In this document: positions 22,946 through 32,177 of the stretch, piece after piece
Position numbering within the stretch: the first letter of the stretch is position 1
How the letters are laid out: every line of letters starts with the position of its first letter
The notes under the pieces: model-generated
Database searches by the model: none
Seen by the model: only the letters and a program-made list of their open reading frames with translations
What the model was told of the DNA's origin: nothing
Program-made: the position numbers and the translations under genes
Origin: Arthrobacter sp. ISL-65
Lineage (GTDB): Bacteria > Actinomycetota > Actinomycetes > Actinomycetales > Micrococcaceae
Assembly: GCF_018613795.1 (NCBI RefSeq)
Contig: NZ_JAGGPN010000005.1
Coordinates: 1-64,000 of the forward strand
Length of the DNA: 64,000 nt
Reading direction: 5' to 3'

Positions 22946-25552
22946 TCAGGACTGCGGGGATTCCATCACCACCTCCGCCGGTTCCTTGTCCAGCCGCCAG
23001 CCACGCCACACGGGGTGGCGAAGCTTGCCGCTCCCGGTCCACTCACCGAAGGTCACCTCACCCACCAGGGCCGGGTTTACCCAGCGCGCGTCCGCCGCGT
23101 CCGCCGAAGGAACGTTATCGAACGGCGGCGTCTCCTGCGCCAGCCCCTCCATCTTTTTCCGCAGCTCCTCGAGTTCACGCATGCTGAAGCCACTTCCCAC
23201 GCGGCCCACATACCGCAGCGTCTTGCCGTCCGGGATGCCCACCAGCAGTGATCCCACGCTGTTGGACCGGTCGCCCTTGCCGGGACGCCAGCCGCCCACC
23301 ACCACTTCCTGGGTCTGTTCGATCTTGAGCTTGATCCACGTATGGGTCCGTTGCCCGCTCACATAACGGCTGTCCGCGCGCTTAGCCATCACGCCTTCCA
23401 AACCCAACTCGCGGGCACTTTCCAGAATGTGTTCCACCTTCTCGTCCAGGGTCTCCGACAGTTCCACCGGGCACTCGCCGGGCTCGAGGAAGTCGGCGAG
23501 ACGTTCCCGCCGCTTCCTCAGGGGCAGCCTGCGCAGGTCATCGCCGTCGTCGGCCAGCAGGTCAAAGAGCATCATCCGTACCGGGATGGTGGCACGGGCC
23601 CGCTTCACGTCGCCCGGCCTGGTCAGCTTCATCCTTCCCTGCAGGAGCCCGAAGTCGGGCCGCCCGGAAGGCCCGACGGCGAAGATCTCGCCGTCAGCGA
23701 TGAAGTCCTGCGGGGGCCAGAAGCTCCTGTCCGTGAATTCGGGATAGCTGGCCGACATGTCGTTGCCGTTCCGGCTCAGGAGCCTGATCCGATCACCGTC
23801 CGCCACCACGAGCGCACGGATTCCGTCCCACTTGAGTTCGAAGAGCCAGTCGCTGCCATGCAGGTCCGCCAGGGTGCCCGCCGAGGCGAGCATGGGGGCC
23901 GGCTCCTCCTGGAGGGAGCTGCCGCGGGGTGCTGCCGGCCTGGAAGTCGCTGCACGGGCCGGACTGGCCGGTACCTTGGGGCTCGCCGCCTCTTTGGTGC
24001 CGCCCGGCTTTTTCCGTGTTCCCGGAACCCTGTCCATTAGGTGGATGAGCCACTGCGACTCCTCGCCGTGGCCTTTTCCGGTATGGATCAGGGCGAACCT
24101 CCTGGTACCGCCAAGCCCGCCGCCCTCACGGCCCGTCAGGGTGGCAATGACTTCCTTGCCGTTGACCCATTTTTCGAGCTCATAGACACCCTTGTCCCAG
24201 ATGCTGACGCTGCCCGCCCCGTACTCGCCCTTGGGGATGTCGCCCTCAAAATCGGCGTAGTCCATGGGGTGGTCTTCGGTCTGTACCGCCAGGTGATTCT
24301 TGTCCCCTGACTCCGGCACGCCCTTCGGCAGCGCCCAGGAGACAAGCACGCCCTCGTGCTCCAGCCGGAAGTCGAAGTGGAGCCGGCTGGCATGGTGCTC
24401 CTGGATGACGAAGATCTCCTTGCCCGCCTTCGCCGCAATGCCGTCGGCCTTTGCCGCGTGGTGCTCTTCCGCGGTGAACGGCTCAGGTGTCGTGCCTTGG
24501 TCGCGCAGGGAGCGGTACTTGTTCAGCCGGGGATCCGCGTGCCCGCCGCCGCGCGGTCCGGCGGTTTTCGTGAGTGCGGGGTCCGGGTGGGCTGTGTTCG
24601 CGTTGCCGGCGCCGTCAGCTCGGCCAGCTCCGGTGTGGCCTGGGGCTGGGCCAGGGTGCCCGGTGGCTGCACTGACCGGGGCGAAGGGATCCTTGCCGGC
24701 CGCCACCCGGCGCATGACCTCCTCGTAGTCCAGGTGCTTGAGCGACGGCGAACTCAACTCCCGCCAGGTCCGCGGGGCCGCCACGGTGGGGTGCAGGCGC
24801 CCGCGGAGCGAATACGGAACGATGGTGGTCTTCGCGGCGTTGTTTTGGCTCCAGTCCACCAGGACCTTTCCCGTCCTGAGGGTCTTCTTCATGTCGCTGA
24901 CCGCCAGGTCCGGATGGTCGGCCTCCAGGGCCCGGGCCAGTTCACGGGCGAAGGCGGAAACCTCATCCGAGGTCTGTGTCCCGTTCAGGACGGCGTACAG
25001 ATGGATCCCCTTGCTGCCGCTGGTGACCGGAATGGGATCAAGTCCTACGTCCTGCAGGATGGTCCGCGCCAGCTTGGCCACCTCCACGCATTCTGGCAGT
25101 CCCGCGCCTTCCCCGGGATCGAGGTCCAGGACCAGCCGATCGGGAGGCAGGGCACTGCCGTGGGAGTCCACCGTCCACTGCGGCACGTGGATCTCCAGCG
25201 AGGCGATCTGTGCCAGCCACGTGAGGGTGGCCGGATCATTAACCAGCGGATAGTAGTTGGTGTTGGTCTTGTGCGTGATGGCGGCGCGGGGCACCCAGCC
25301 CGGGGCAGACTCGTCCAGGTTCTTCTGGAAAAACATCTCGCCGGGCTGGTCGGCGGTTCCTACTCCGTGCACCCACCTCTTGCGGGTTGCCGGGCGATTC
25401 CTGGCAGCCGGGATCAGCACCGGGGCCACAGCGGCGTAATAGGCGATGACGTCCGCCTTCGTGGTGCCGGTGGCGGGATACATCACCTTGTCGAGGTTCG
25501 TCAGGGTCAGTTCGCGGCCGCCGACCCGCACGCGTTCCTTACCGCCGGCCAT
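22946..25552 (-). CDS. ligD: Multifunctional non-homologous end-joining DNA ligase
   Basis: The 868-residue protein has the actinobacterial POL-PE-LIG order. The primase-like polymerase (residues about 10-290) contains VLDLDPG and TSGSKGIHLY. The phosphoesterase (about 370-500) has HHASRLHFDFRLEHEG. The ATP-dependent ligase (about 555-868) has the nucleotidyl lysine in FELKWDGIRALV and GLEGVMAKR. With Ku it repairs double-strand breaks in non-replicating cells. GGAGGTGAAGCCCC precedes the ATG. It is divergent from ku with only 40 bases between start codons. Pro/Ala/Gly-rich linkers of 60-80 residues separate the domains. Confidence 0.97.
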   Translation of the reverse strand: MAGGKERVRVGGRELTLTNLDKVMYPATGTTKADVIAYYAAVAPVLIPAARNRPATRKRWVHGVGTADQPGEMFFQKNLDESAPGWVPRAAITHKTNTNYYPLVNDPATLTWLAQIASLEIHVPQWTVDSHGSALPPDRLVLDLDPGEGAGLPECVEVAKLARTILQDVGLDPIPVTSGSKGIHLYAVLNGTQTSDEVSAFARELARALEADHPDLAVSDMKKTLRTGKVLVDWSQNNAAKTTIVPYSLRGRLHPTVAAPRTWRELSSPSLKHLDYEEVMRRVAAGKDPFAPVSAATGHPGPAPGHTGAGRADGAGNANTAHPDPALTKTAGPRGGGHADPRLNKYRSLRDQGTTPEPFTAEEHHAAKADGIAAKAGKEIFVIQEHHASRLHFDFRLEHEGVLVSWALPKGVPESGDKNHLAVQTEDHPMDYADFEGDIPKGEYGAGSVSIWDKGVYELEKWVNGKEVIATLTGREGGGLGGTRRFALIHTGKGHGEESQWLIHLMDRVPGTRKKPGGTKEAASPKVPASPARAATSRPAAPRGSSLQEEPAPMLASAGTLADLHGSDWLFELKWDGIRALVVADGDRIRLLSRNGNDMSASYPEFTDRSFWPPQDFIADGEIFAVGPSGRPDFGLLQGRMKLTRPGDVKRARATIPVRMMLFDLLADDGDDLRRLPLRKRRERLADFLEPGECPVELSETLDEKVEHILESARELGLEGVMAKRADSRYVSGQRTHTWIKLKIEQTQEVVVGGWRPGKGDRSNSVGSLLVGIPDGKTLRYVGRVGSGFSMRELEELRKKMEGLAQETPPFDNVPSADAADARWVNPALVGEVTFGEWTGSGKLRHPVWRGWRLDKEPAEVVMESPQS

Positions 25553-25592
25553 GGGGCTTCACCTCCGGCCCTGTGTGCTGTTGACTTGTCCC

Positions 25593-26723
25593 ATGAGAGC
25601 CATCTGGAAAGGCGCCATCGCGTTCGGGCTGGTCAACGTCCCGGTGAAGGTCTACAGCGCCACCGAGGACCATGACATCAGCCTCCATCAGGTGCACAAC
25701 GCCGACGGCGGCCGGATCCGCTACCAGCGCCGCTGTGAGGTCTGCAGCGAGGTCGTTGATTACTCCGACATCGAGAAGGCGTACGAGGACGACGGCCGGA
25801 CGGTGATCCTCACCAAGGAGGAGCTCAAAGCCATTCCCGCGGAGAACAGCCACGAGATCGAAGTGGTGCAGTTTGTGCCCTCGGACCAGCTTGACCCGAT
25901 CATGTTCGAGAAGAGCTATTACCTGGAGCCGGACTCCAAGTCGCCCAAGGCCTACATGCTGCTGCGCCGGGCCTTGGAGGATACCGAGCGCGTGGCCGTT
26001 GTGCAGTTCGCACTGCGGGACAAGACCCGGCTGGGTGCCTTGCGGATCCGCGACGACATTCTTATGCTCCAGGCGCTGCTGTGGGCGGACGAAGTCCGGG
26101 AAGCAGCGTTTCCATCCTTGGACACATCGATCCGTATCTCCGCGCAGGAACGCGAGATGTCCGCCGCGCTGGTGGAGTCCATGGCGTCCGACTTCGAGCC
26201 CGAGCAGTTCACCGATGACTACCAGGCACAGCTTCGTCAGCTTATAGAGGCGAAGCTGGAAAAGGGCGACGCGCTGGACACGGAGGAGACGTTCGGTGCC
26301 GAGGCCGAGGGTGGCAACGGCGAAGTGATCGACCTGATGGAGGCCCTGAAGCGCAGCCTCGACAAGAAGCGCGGGCGAGGGGCGGCCGCACCGGAGTCGC
26401 CTGAAGAGGAGTCGCCTGAAGAGGAGTCGGCTGACGACGAGCCGGCTGAACCCGCCAAGCGCGCCGGTCGCAGCACCGGCGGCGGCAGGGCCGGCAGCAG
26501 CCGGAGCAGCGCCGCCAAAAAAGACACTGAGGATTCCGGGGCCGAAACTGCCAAGAGCGATACAGCCAGGACCCGGAGCAAGACTGCCGGCGCTGCCAAG
26601 ACGAGTGCTGCTTCCAAAACCGCTACCGGGTCGAAGACCGGCACTGCTTCCAAGACCGGTACTGCGTCGACGACAGGCGCGGCGGCCAAATCCACGGCGA
26701 AGACCGCACGGAAAGGCGCCTGA
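25593..26723 (+). CDS. ku: Ku protein for non-homologous end joining
   Basis: The 376-residue protein starts MRAIWKGAIAFGLVNVPVKVYSATE, the canonical bacterial Ku N-terminus. Its core spans about 260 residues (RCEVCSEVVDYSDIEKAYE, MFEKSYYLEPD, DEVREAAFPSL). Ku forms a homodimeric ring on DNA ends and recruits LigD. The C-terminal 115 residues are unusual: an acidic EEESPEEES block, then a long Lys/Ala/Thr/Ser tail with repeated SKTGTA units, similar in character to Lys-rich DNA-binding tails of mycobacterial and streptomycete Ku. No good ribosome site precedes the ATG; the promoter must lie within ligD. Confidence 0.96.
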   Translation: MRAIWKGAIAFGLVNVPVKVYSATEDHDISLHQVHNADGGRIRYQRRCEVCSEVVDYSDIEKAYEDDGRTVILTKEELKAIPAENSHEIEVVQFVPSDQLDPIMFEKSYYLEPDSKSPKAYMLLRRALEDTERVAVVQFALRDKTRLGALRIRDDILMLQALLWADEVREAAFPSLDTSIRISAQEREMSAALVESMASDFEPEQFTDDYQAQLRQLIEAKLEKGDALDTEETFGAEAEGGNGEVIDLMEALKRSLDKKRGRGAAAPESPEEESPEEESADDEPAEPAKRAGRSTGGGRAGSSRSSAAKKDTEDSGAETAKSDTARTRSKTAGAAKTSAASKTATGSKTGTASKTGTASTTGAAAKSTAKTARKGA

Positions 26724-26763
26724 GAGAGCGGGCGCCCCACCGCGCGGCTGCACGTGCACCCGC

Positions 26764-27030
26764 TTAGGAATTCCTGAGCGCAGAGACGAGTTCGCTCTTT
26801 TTCTTGCCTGAATACCCTTTGAGGCCGATTTCCTTGGCTTTGGCCTTGAGCTGATCAACGGTCCAGTCCTCGTAGTCGCCGGACTTGCCGCCCTTGCGGC
26901 CCACCTCGGAGCGTCCCTTCTTGGCCGCCGCGTTGGAGACGCGGGCAGCCTTCTGTTTCGAGGCCCCCTCGTCGCGGAGCTCTTCGTAGAGTTTGGGATC
27001 TTTCAGGCTGGGGGTCTTCTTTTCTGGCAT
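26764..27030 (-). CDS. Small basic DNA-binding-like protein with Rho_N/SAP-type C-terminus
   Basis: The 88-residue, Lys-rich protein has a basic N-terminal half ([37 protein letters not shown]). The C-terminal helix-extended-helix, [31 protein letters not shown], matches Rho termination factor N-terminal/SAP domains that bind nucleic acid. It is convergent with ku, 40 bases away. SAP domains occur in eukaryotic Ku70 and some streptomycete Ku proteins, so a role in repair is tempting but unproven. Such proteins are often annotated simply as stress or plasmid-stabilisation-like. Confidence 0.75.
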   Translation of the reverse strand: MPEKKTPSLKDPKLYEELRDEGASKQKAARVSNAAAKKGRSEVGRKGGKSGDYEDWTVDQLKAKAKEIGLKGYSGKKKSELVSALRNS

Positions 27031-27083
27031 GGCTACCTCCGTGAGGGAACGATCGGTCGCATGCGAACGAACGCTGGATCAGG

Positions 27084-27563
27084 TCAGTGGGCTCCCGGAC
27101 TGTCCACTTCGCCCCGGTCCACAGCGGCACGCCAGGCGCCCGTCTCGATGCCCCTGGTTTCGATGAACTCCTTGAACCGCGCCAGGTCGGAGGACACCTG
27201 CTGCTCATCAACGTGGGCGGCGGCTCCGGCCCTCTCCAGCAGGCTCTCCGGCTCCCATTCGAGTTCCACGTTCACTCGGCAGAGGTCCTCGCCCAGGCTC
27301 TCGAAGGTGACCCTGCCGGCGTTGCGGGGCTTGTCCGTGCTGACCCATGAGATGCACCGGTCCGGCGTCTGTTCGAGGATCTGCGCGTCGTATTCGCGCT
27401 TGACGCCCGCCACCCTGGTGCGGAAATGGAGGGAGGTTTCGTCGATTTGTTCGACGGACTCGACCCCCTTCATGAAGCGGGGGAACGATTCGAACTGTGT
27501 CCACTGGTTGTAGGCGGTGCTGACTGGTACCTCGACGTCCACGCTTTCCTGCAAGGTTTCCAC
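27084..27563 (-). CDS. SRPBCC (START-like) family protein
   Basis: The 159-residue protein has the polyketide cyclase/dehydrase-like fold signature: ESVDVEVPVSTAYNQWTQFESFPRFMKGVESV at the N-terminus and WEPESLLERAGAAAHVDEQQVSSDLARFKEFIE at the C-terminal long helix. Such proteins bind small lipophilic ligands in a helix-grip cavity; close relatives are stress-induced in actinobacteria. GTG at 27563 is chosen because AAGGAGGATGACA lies just upstream. A site resembling the stress palindrome lies about 100 bases upstream at 27660-27675. Confidence 0.85.
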   Translation of the reverse strand: METLQESVDVEVPVSTAYNQWTQFESFPRFMKGVESVEQIDETSLHFRTRVAGVKREYDAQILEQTPDRCISWVSTDKPRNAGRVTFESLGEDLCRVNVELEWEPESLLERAGAAAHVDEQQVSSDLARFKEFIETRGIETGAWRAAVDRGEVDSPGAH

Positions 27564-27659
27564 TCTGTCATCCTCCTTCAGCCCGGCAGTTCCGCCGGTC
27601 ATTCGAATGGCTGGCCACAGTTCCAAGCTAGCGGGGCACAGAACCAAAAACAAGAAACT

Positions 27660-27675
27660 ACTAAGGTTGCTTACT
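27660..27675. promoter_or_regulatory. Degenerate copy of the TAAGCATG..TTA palindrome
   Basis: Read on the reverse strand the sequence is AGTAAGCAACCTTAGT. It agrees with the strong copies (AGTAAGCATGATTACT) at 12 of 16 positions; the position after the central bases also matches the other arm's base. It lies upstream of the SRPBCC gene, in the same orientation and at a similar distance as copy A from the GlsB-type gene. Confidence 0.45.
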
Positions 27676-27823
27676 TCCGCGTAATATCCCGCTGATCAGG
27701 CGCGATGTCCCCCCTCGGTCACCCACCAGCAGCAAAATTCCTGCGGAAACGGCTACGGCCGGCCTCGGCGGCAGTCCACCTAGGGGAGCTGCTGCGGAAA
27801 CCGGCCGTAAGTCGGCGCGGTGC

Positions 27824-28102
27824 CTATTCGGCGTCGTGATCCGTTTCCAGGATCTGGACCAAGCGCTCGAGGGCGGCATCGGCGCCATCACCCTCTGCCC
27901 GGAGCACCACAACGTCGCCGTGCGATGCGCCAAGGCTCATGAGGGAAAGGATGCTGGCGGCGTCCATTGCTTCGTCGGCAGGCTCCCCTTCGCGGGCGAT
28001 GGTGATGTCGAGGTCAAACTCGCCCGCGGCCTCGGCGAAGATGGCGGCGGGGCGGGCGTGCAGGCCTACGCGGCTGGCGACGGTTGCGTTACGTTCGGAC
28101 AT
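27824..28102 (-). CDS. ptsH: Phosphocarrier protein HPr
   Basis: The 92-residue protein has the HPr active site at His15 in RVGLHARPAAIF and the regulatory-type Ser region MDAASILSLMSLGASHGD. It carries phosphate from enzyme I to the EIIA domain of FruA. ATG at 28102 is used since AAGGAGCAGAA precedes it. It is last in the fru operon, 52 bases after fruA. Enzyme I is not in this window. Confidence 0.95.
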   Translation of the reverse strand: MSERNATVASRVGLHARPAAIFAEAAGEFDLDITIAREGEPADEAMDAASILSLMSLGASHGDVVVLRAEGDGADAALERLVQILETDHDAE

Positions 28103-28154
28103 TTCTGCTCCTTGCAATTGCAGTGCGGGTTGGAATGCTGAAGGACAGCGGGGG

Positions 28155-30212
28155 TCAGACAGTTACAGGGACGGACTCCACCGTATCAACGGCCTTGCGG
28201 GCAGCCCAGCGCTTGAGGGCCACCACGATGAGGGCCGTGACCACGGTTCCCGCCAGGATGGACAAGATGAACATCAGCACGTTGCCGATGGCGAAGAACA
28301 CGAAGATGCCGCCGTGGGGTGCCTGTGACGTGACGCCGAAGGCCATGGTGAGGGCACCGGTGACTGCTCCGCCGACCATGCTGGCGGGGATGACGCGGAG
28401 CGGGTCGGCTGCCGCGAACGGAATGGCGCCCTCGGAGATGAAGGAGGCACCCAGCAGCCAGGCTGCCTTGCCGTTTTCGCGCTCGGCCAGGCTGAAGACC
28501 TTCTTGTCCAGGACGGTGGCCAGGGCCATTGCCAGCGGCGGCACCATGCCGGCGGCCATCACCGTGGCCATGATCTGCCAGGGTGCCTGGTTGGTGGCGC
28601 TGCCGGCGCCGAGGCCAGCCACGGCGAAGGCGTAGGCCACCTTGTTCACGGGGCCGCCGAGGTCGAAGCACATCATGAGGCCGAGGATGATGCCCAGGAC
28701 GACGGCCGAGGCGCCGGACATGCCGGAGAGCCAGGTGTTCAGGCCGACGGTGATGGCGGCAATGGGTCCGCCCAGGAACAGGAACATCGCGCCGGACGCG
28801 ATGATGGAGGCCAGCAGCGGAATGATGACGACGGGCATCAGGCCGCGGAGCCAGCGCGGCACTGACCATGTTCCGATCAGGTGGGCGATGTAGCCGGCGA
28901 GCAGGCCGCCGACGATACCGCCGAGGAAGCCGGCACCCATGAAGCCGGAGACGGCACCGGCAACGAAGCCCGGTGCAATACCCGGACGGTCGGCGATTGC
29001 GTAGGCAATGTAGCCTGCGAGGGCGGGAACCAGGAAGCCCATGGACAGGGCACCGATCTTGAAGAAAACGGTGCCCAGGTACAGGGCGAGGTTGCCGTCA
29101 GGAAGGTTGACCAGGGAGTTGTTGGCCAGGATGTCGTTGGCCTTGGTGCCCAAAGCGATGTCGAAACCGGCAAGCAGGAAGCCCAGCGCGATGAGCAGGC
29201 CGCCGCCGGCCACGAACGGGATCATGTAGCTCACGCCGGTGAGCAGTGCCCTCTTCAGCTTCTGACCGATGTGCTCGCCCTTTTCGGCGGCTTCCTTTTC
29301 GGCCTGCTCCTCGGCGCCAAAGTGCGGAACACGGCGGGCGTGCGGGTTGTCCGCGGCGTCCAGGGCTTCCTGGACCATCTTGGCGGGCTCGTCGATGCCG
29401 CGCTTGACCGGTGCGTTGATGACCGGCTTGCCGGCGAAGCGCTCCTTGCCTCGAACGTCCACGTCGACGGCGAAGATCACGGCGTTTGCAGCAGCGATGA
29501 CGGCAGGGTCCAGCGGCTTGGCGCCCGAGGAACCCTGGGTTTCGACCTGCAGGTCCACGCCCATTTCCAGGGCTGCGGCCACGAGGGAGTCCGCCGCCAT
29601 ATAGGTGTGCGCGATACCGGTGGGGCAGGCGGTGACGGCAACGAGGCGCCTCGGTCCAGCAGAAGCACCACCGCCGGAAGCAGCTCCGGCAGCGCCGGTG
29701 GCAGCACCCGCGGAAGCGGCCGCGGTCTCGGCAGGTACAGCAGCGGCAGCCGGCTTGTCCGCCAGCGCGTTGTCCACGAGCTCCACGATTTCCTCCCGCG
29801 AGGCGGCCGCGCGGAGCGCACCCGTGAAGTCCTTCTTAATCAAGGAGCGGGCGAGCTTGGACAGCAGCTTCAGGTGCTCCTGGTCGGCTCCGGCCGGTGC
29901 AGCGATGAAGAAGATGAGGTCGGCGGGGCCGTCCTTGGCGCCGAAGTCGACGGGCTGGGACAGGCGTGCCATGGCGAGGGTGGGTTCGGTTACGGCGGCC
30001 GAACGGCAGTGCGGGATGGCAATGCCCCCGGGCACGCCTGTTGCGGTCTTCTGCTCGCGGGCGAAGGCATCGGTGAAGAGGCCTTCAACTTCGCTTGCGC
30101 GTCCGTTGGCGGCAACACGGCCGGCCAGGTGCCGGATCACGTCCTCGGGCGAATTGCCCAGGTTCTGGTCAAGTTCGACCAGGTCCGCGGTGATGAGCTG
30201 AGTCACTGTCAA
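28155..30212 (-). CDS. fruA: PTS fructose transporter, EIIABC
   Basis: The 685-residue fused permease imports fructose and phosphorylates it to fructose 1-phosphate. EIIA (1-150) has its phosphorylated His68 in GIAIPHCRSA. After an Ala-rich linker (155-187), EIIB (190-290) has Cys196 in VTACPTGIAHTYMAAD. EIIC (320-675) has eight or more membrane helices, with SYMIPFVAGGGLLIA and DLGGPVNKVAYAFA. It overlaps fruK by 4 bases. Order A-B-C is the usual actinobacterial arrangement. Confidence 0.97.
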   Translation of the reverse strand: MTVTQLITADLVELDQNLGNSPEDVIRHLAGRVAANGRASEVEGLFTDAFAREQKTATGVPGGIAIPHCRSAAVTEPTLAMARLSQPVDFGAKDGPADLIFFIAAPAGADQEHLKLLSKLARSLIKKDFTGALRAAASREEIVELVDNALADKPAAAAVPAETAAASAGAATGAAGAASGGGASAGPRRLVAVTACPTGIAHTYMAADSLVAAALEMGVDLQVETQGSSGAKPLDPAVIAAANAVIFAVDVDVRGKERFAGKPVINAPVKRGIDEPAKMVQEALDAADNPHARRVPHFGAEEQAEKEAAEKGEHIGQKLKRALLTGVSYMIPFVAGGGLLIALGFLLAGFDIALGTKANDILANNSLVNLPDGNLALYLGTVFFKIGALSMGFLVPALAGYIAYAIADRPGIAPGFVAGAVSGFMGAGFLGGIVGGLLAGYIAHLIGTWSVPRWLRGLMPVVIIPLLASIIASGAMFLFLGGPIAAITVGLNTWLSGMSGASAVVLGIILGLMMCFDLGGPVNKVAYAFAVAGLGAGSATNQAPWQIMATVMAAGMVPPLAMALATVLDKKVFSLAERENGKAAWLLGASFISEGAIPFAAADPLRVIPASMVGGAVTGALTMAFGVTSQAPHGGIFVFFAIGNVLMFILSILAGTVVTALIVVALKRWAARKAVDTVESVPVTV

Positions 30213-31207
30213 TCCTTCCGGAGGGCCGTGATGGTTACGGCGTCGGGGGTTGTTTGGTGGACTGCCGGAACGGTGGAGCCCGGCAGGGAAGCGGCGGCGG
30301 CGCCATGCGCCACAGCCTGGCGGAGGCAGTCAGCCGGGGCGGCGCCCTGGCTGGCGGCCAGCAGGTAGCCGGCCAGCGACGAGTCGCCCGCGCCGACTGT
30401 ACTGACTGCGGTGACCGGCGGGTGCGTGGCCAGCCACGCCCCGTCGGCCGTCACGAGGACAGCGCCCTTTGAACCGAGCGTTGCCAACACGGCCCCCACA
30501 CCGGAACGCACGACGGCGGCAGCTGCCGCGGCGGCAGCGTACGGATCCGCTTCGAGTTCCTCAGCCGTGCTTGCCGAGGAGAAACCTGCTGCTGCGGCCA
30601 GTTCCGCCAGCTCCTCGGCATTGGGTTTGAGCAGGTCCGGTTTTCCGGACGCCGCTCCTATTGCGTCGCCGGCGACGGCCGCTGCCAGGGGAGCACCGGA
30701 GGAGTCGACAGCAATCTTCGGAACGCCCGCCCCGGCGTCGGCATTGCGCAGCCGCCGGGTGACTGTGGCGTAGAAATCAGCGGGAACACCGGGCGGAAGC
30801 GAACCCGCCAGGACCACCCAGCTGGCTCCGCGCGAACGTTCCAGGAGCAGGCTGATCAGCGCCTCCTGGGCGTCCTCGGCGAGGACCGGGCCGGGTTCGT
30901 TGATCTTGGTGGTCACACCGCCGGGCTCCGTCAGGGCCACGTTGGTGCGCAGCGCTTCGTGGATGGCGAGCGACGCGAAGGGCACGCCTTCGTCCCGCAG
31001 GCCAGCCAGCACGGGATCGGATTCGGCGCCGGGCAGCACCGCAAGTGTCTCGAGGCCGGAGGTCACGAGGGCGCGGGAAACATTGACTCCCTTGCCGCCG
31101 GACTCCTGGCGGACGGAAACTGCGCGCTGGACTTCGCCCCGCTCGAGCGGGCCGGGCAGCGCCACCGTCCGGTCCAGGCTGGGGTTGGCTGTGAGGGTGA
31201 CAATCAT
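30209..31207 (-). CDS. fruK: 1-phosphofructokinase
   Basis: The 332-residue PfkB-family kinase converts fructose 1-phosphate to fructose 1,6-bisphosphate. Landmarks are NPSLDRTVALPGPLERGEV near the start, GGKGVNVSRALVTSG (residues 38-52), KPNAEELAEL, and the catalytic STVGAGDSSLAGYLLA near the C-terminus. It overlaps both fruR and fruA by 4 bases (ATGA), giving translational coupling. An Ala-rich stretch of eight residues is present around AAAAAAAVVRSG. Confidence 0.96.
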   Translation of the reverse strand: MIVTLTANPSLDRTVALPGPLERGEVQRAVSVRQESGGKGVNVSRALVTSGLETLAVLPGAESDPVLAGLRDEGVPFASLAIHEALRTNVALTEPGGVTTKINEPGPVLAEDAQEALISLLLERSRGASWVVLAGSLPPGVPADFYATVTRRLRNADAGAGVPKIAVDSSGAPLAAAVAGDAIGAASGKPDLLKPNAEELAELAAAAGFSSASTAEELEADPYAAAAAAAAVVRSGVGAVLATLGSKGAVLVTADGAWLATHPPVTAVSTVGAGDSSLAGYLLAASQGAAPADCLRQAVAHGAAAASLPGSTVPAVHQTTPDAVTITALRKD

Positions 31208-32037
31208 GCGACTACCACCTCCACTCCGGCTTCGGCGAGGGCCGCAGCTAGTTCGGAGCCGGGTTTGCGGTCAGTGATCACGGTATCCAGATCTTTCAAC
31301 GAGGCGAACTGGACGAGCGTTTCCGCTTCCAGCTTGGACGAATCGGCCAGGACCACAATGCGGCGTGCCGAATGGACGAAGGCAGCCTTGACTGCGGCTT
31401 CTTCAGAATCTGGTGTGCTGAGGCCAAAGCTGGCGTGGATGCCGTTGGTCCCCACGAAGGCGATGTCCGGTCGCAGCTTGCCGGCCGCTTCCACAGTCCC
31501 CTGGCCCACGGCGGCCTGCGTGAGCCCGCGGACCCGGCCGCCCAGAATCTGCAGGGCTATGCCGGGTGTGCTGGCCAGCTTGGCGGCGATGGGAACGGCG
31601 TGGGTGATGACCAGGAGCTCCTGGCCCGCATCGGCCGGCTTGGCAGGACTTGCCGCACCGCGGCGGGCCAGAAGGTCGGCGAGGACTTCAGTGGTGGAAC
31701 CGGCATCGAGGAGGATGCTGCTGGAGGGGCCCTTCGGCAGGAAGCCGAGGGCGGCCTCGGCGATGCGCAGCTTCTGCGCCTGCCGCTGGATGGTCCGTTC
31801 GAGGATGCTCTCCTCCGTGGTGCTGAAGCGGTCTGCGGAGACGGCCCCGCCATGAACGCGGCGCACCGTGCCAGCCGATTCCAGGGCAGCCAGGTCCCGG
31901 CGGACGGTTTCGGTGGTGATGCGGAATCGCTCGGCGAGGTCGGTCACGCTGGCGCGGCCGCTGGCTGCGACGAGCCCGGCGATCTGCTGCTGACGCTCCT
32001 CGGCAAACACATACCCTCCATTGCGTACTGACTGCAT
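31204..32037 (-). CDS. fruR: DeoR/GlpR family regulator of the fructose operon
   Basis: The 277-residue protein has an N-terminal DeoR winged helix (RASVTDLAERFRITTETVRRDL, VRRVHGGAV) and a C-terminal sensor domain of the phosphosugar-binding type (ILLDAGSTTEVL, FVGTNGIHASFG, VLADSSKL). DeoR members respond to sugar phosphates such as fructose 1-phosphate. The ATG at 32037 follows AGGAGATGCA; the frame is open 35 codons further but with no ribosome site. It leads the operon and probably represses it through the inverted repeat at 32145-32165. Confidence 0.93.
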   Translation of the reverse strand: MQSVRNGGYVFAEERQQQIAGLVAASGRASVTDLAERFRITTETVRRDLAALESAGTVRRVHGGAVSADRFSTTEESILERTIQRQAQKLRIAEAALGFLPKGPSSSILLDAGSTTEVLADLLARRGAASPAKPADAGQELLVITHAVPIAAKLASTPGIALQILGGRVRGLTQAAVGQGTVEAAGKLRPDIAFVGTNGIHASFGLSTPDSEEAAVKAAFVHSARRIVVLADSSKLEAETLVQFASLKDLDTVITDRKPGSELAAALAEAGVEVVVA

Positions 32038-32125
32038 TGCATCTCCTGCAGCGCGTCTTTCCTGCACCTGTCGATTGCTTCGATCCGTTCCATCGTGACC
32101 GCTGTCACAGATCTGCAAGTACTTG

Positions 32126-32165
32126 ACTTTATCTTCGTTCATGTTGGTTTGTCAATGAAAAACCA
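32126..32165 (-). promoter_or_regulatory. fru operon promoter with overlapping inverted repeat
   Basis: On the reverse strand a perfect TTGACA (-35, 32155-32150) is followed after 18 bases by TAAAGT (-10, 32131-32126). The inverted repeat TGGTTT-N9-AAACCA (32145-32165) encloses the -35 box, the expected place for repressor binding; a third AAACCA lies at 32170-32175. The transcript leader to the fruR start is roughly 80 bases. Confidence 0.65.
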
Positions 32166-32177
32166 CAGAAAACCAAA

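Noticed and set aside
26730..26766. AGCGGG..CCCGCT hairpin between ku and the SAP-like gene as a terminator
   Set aside because: The outer stem is only 6 bp and the loop holds several competing pairings, so I did not list it.
28881..30368. 495-codon open frame on the + strand opposite fruA
   Set aside because: It mirrors a certain gene on the other strand, has no recognisable domain, and is a product of strong third-position GC bias.
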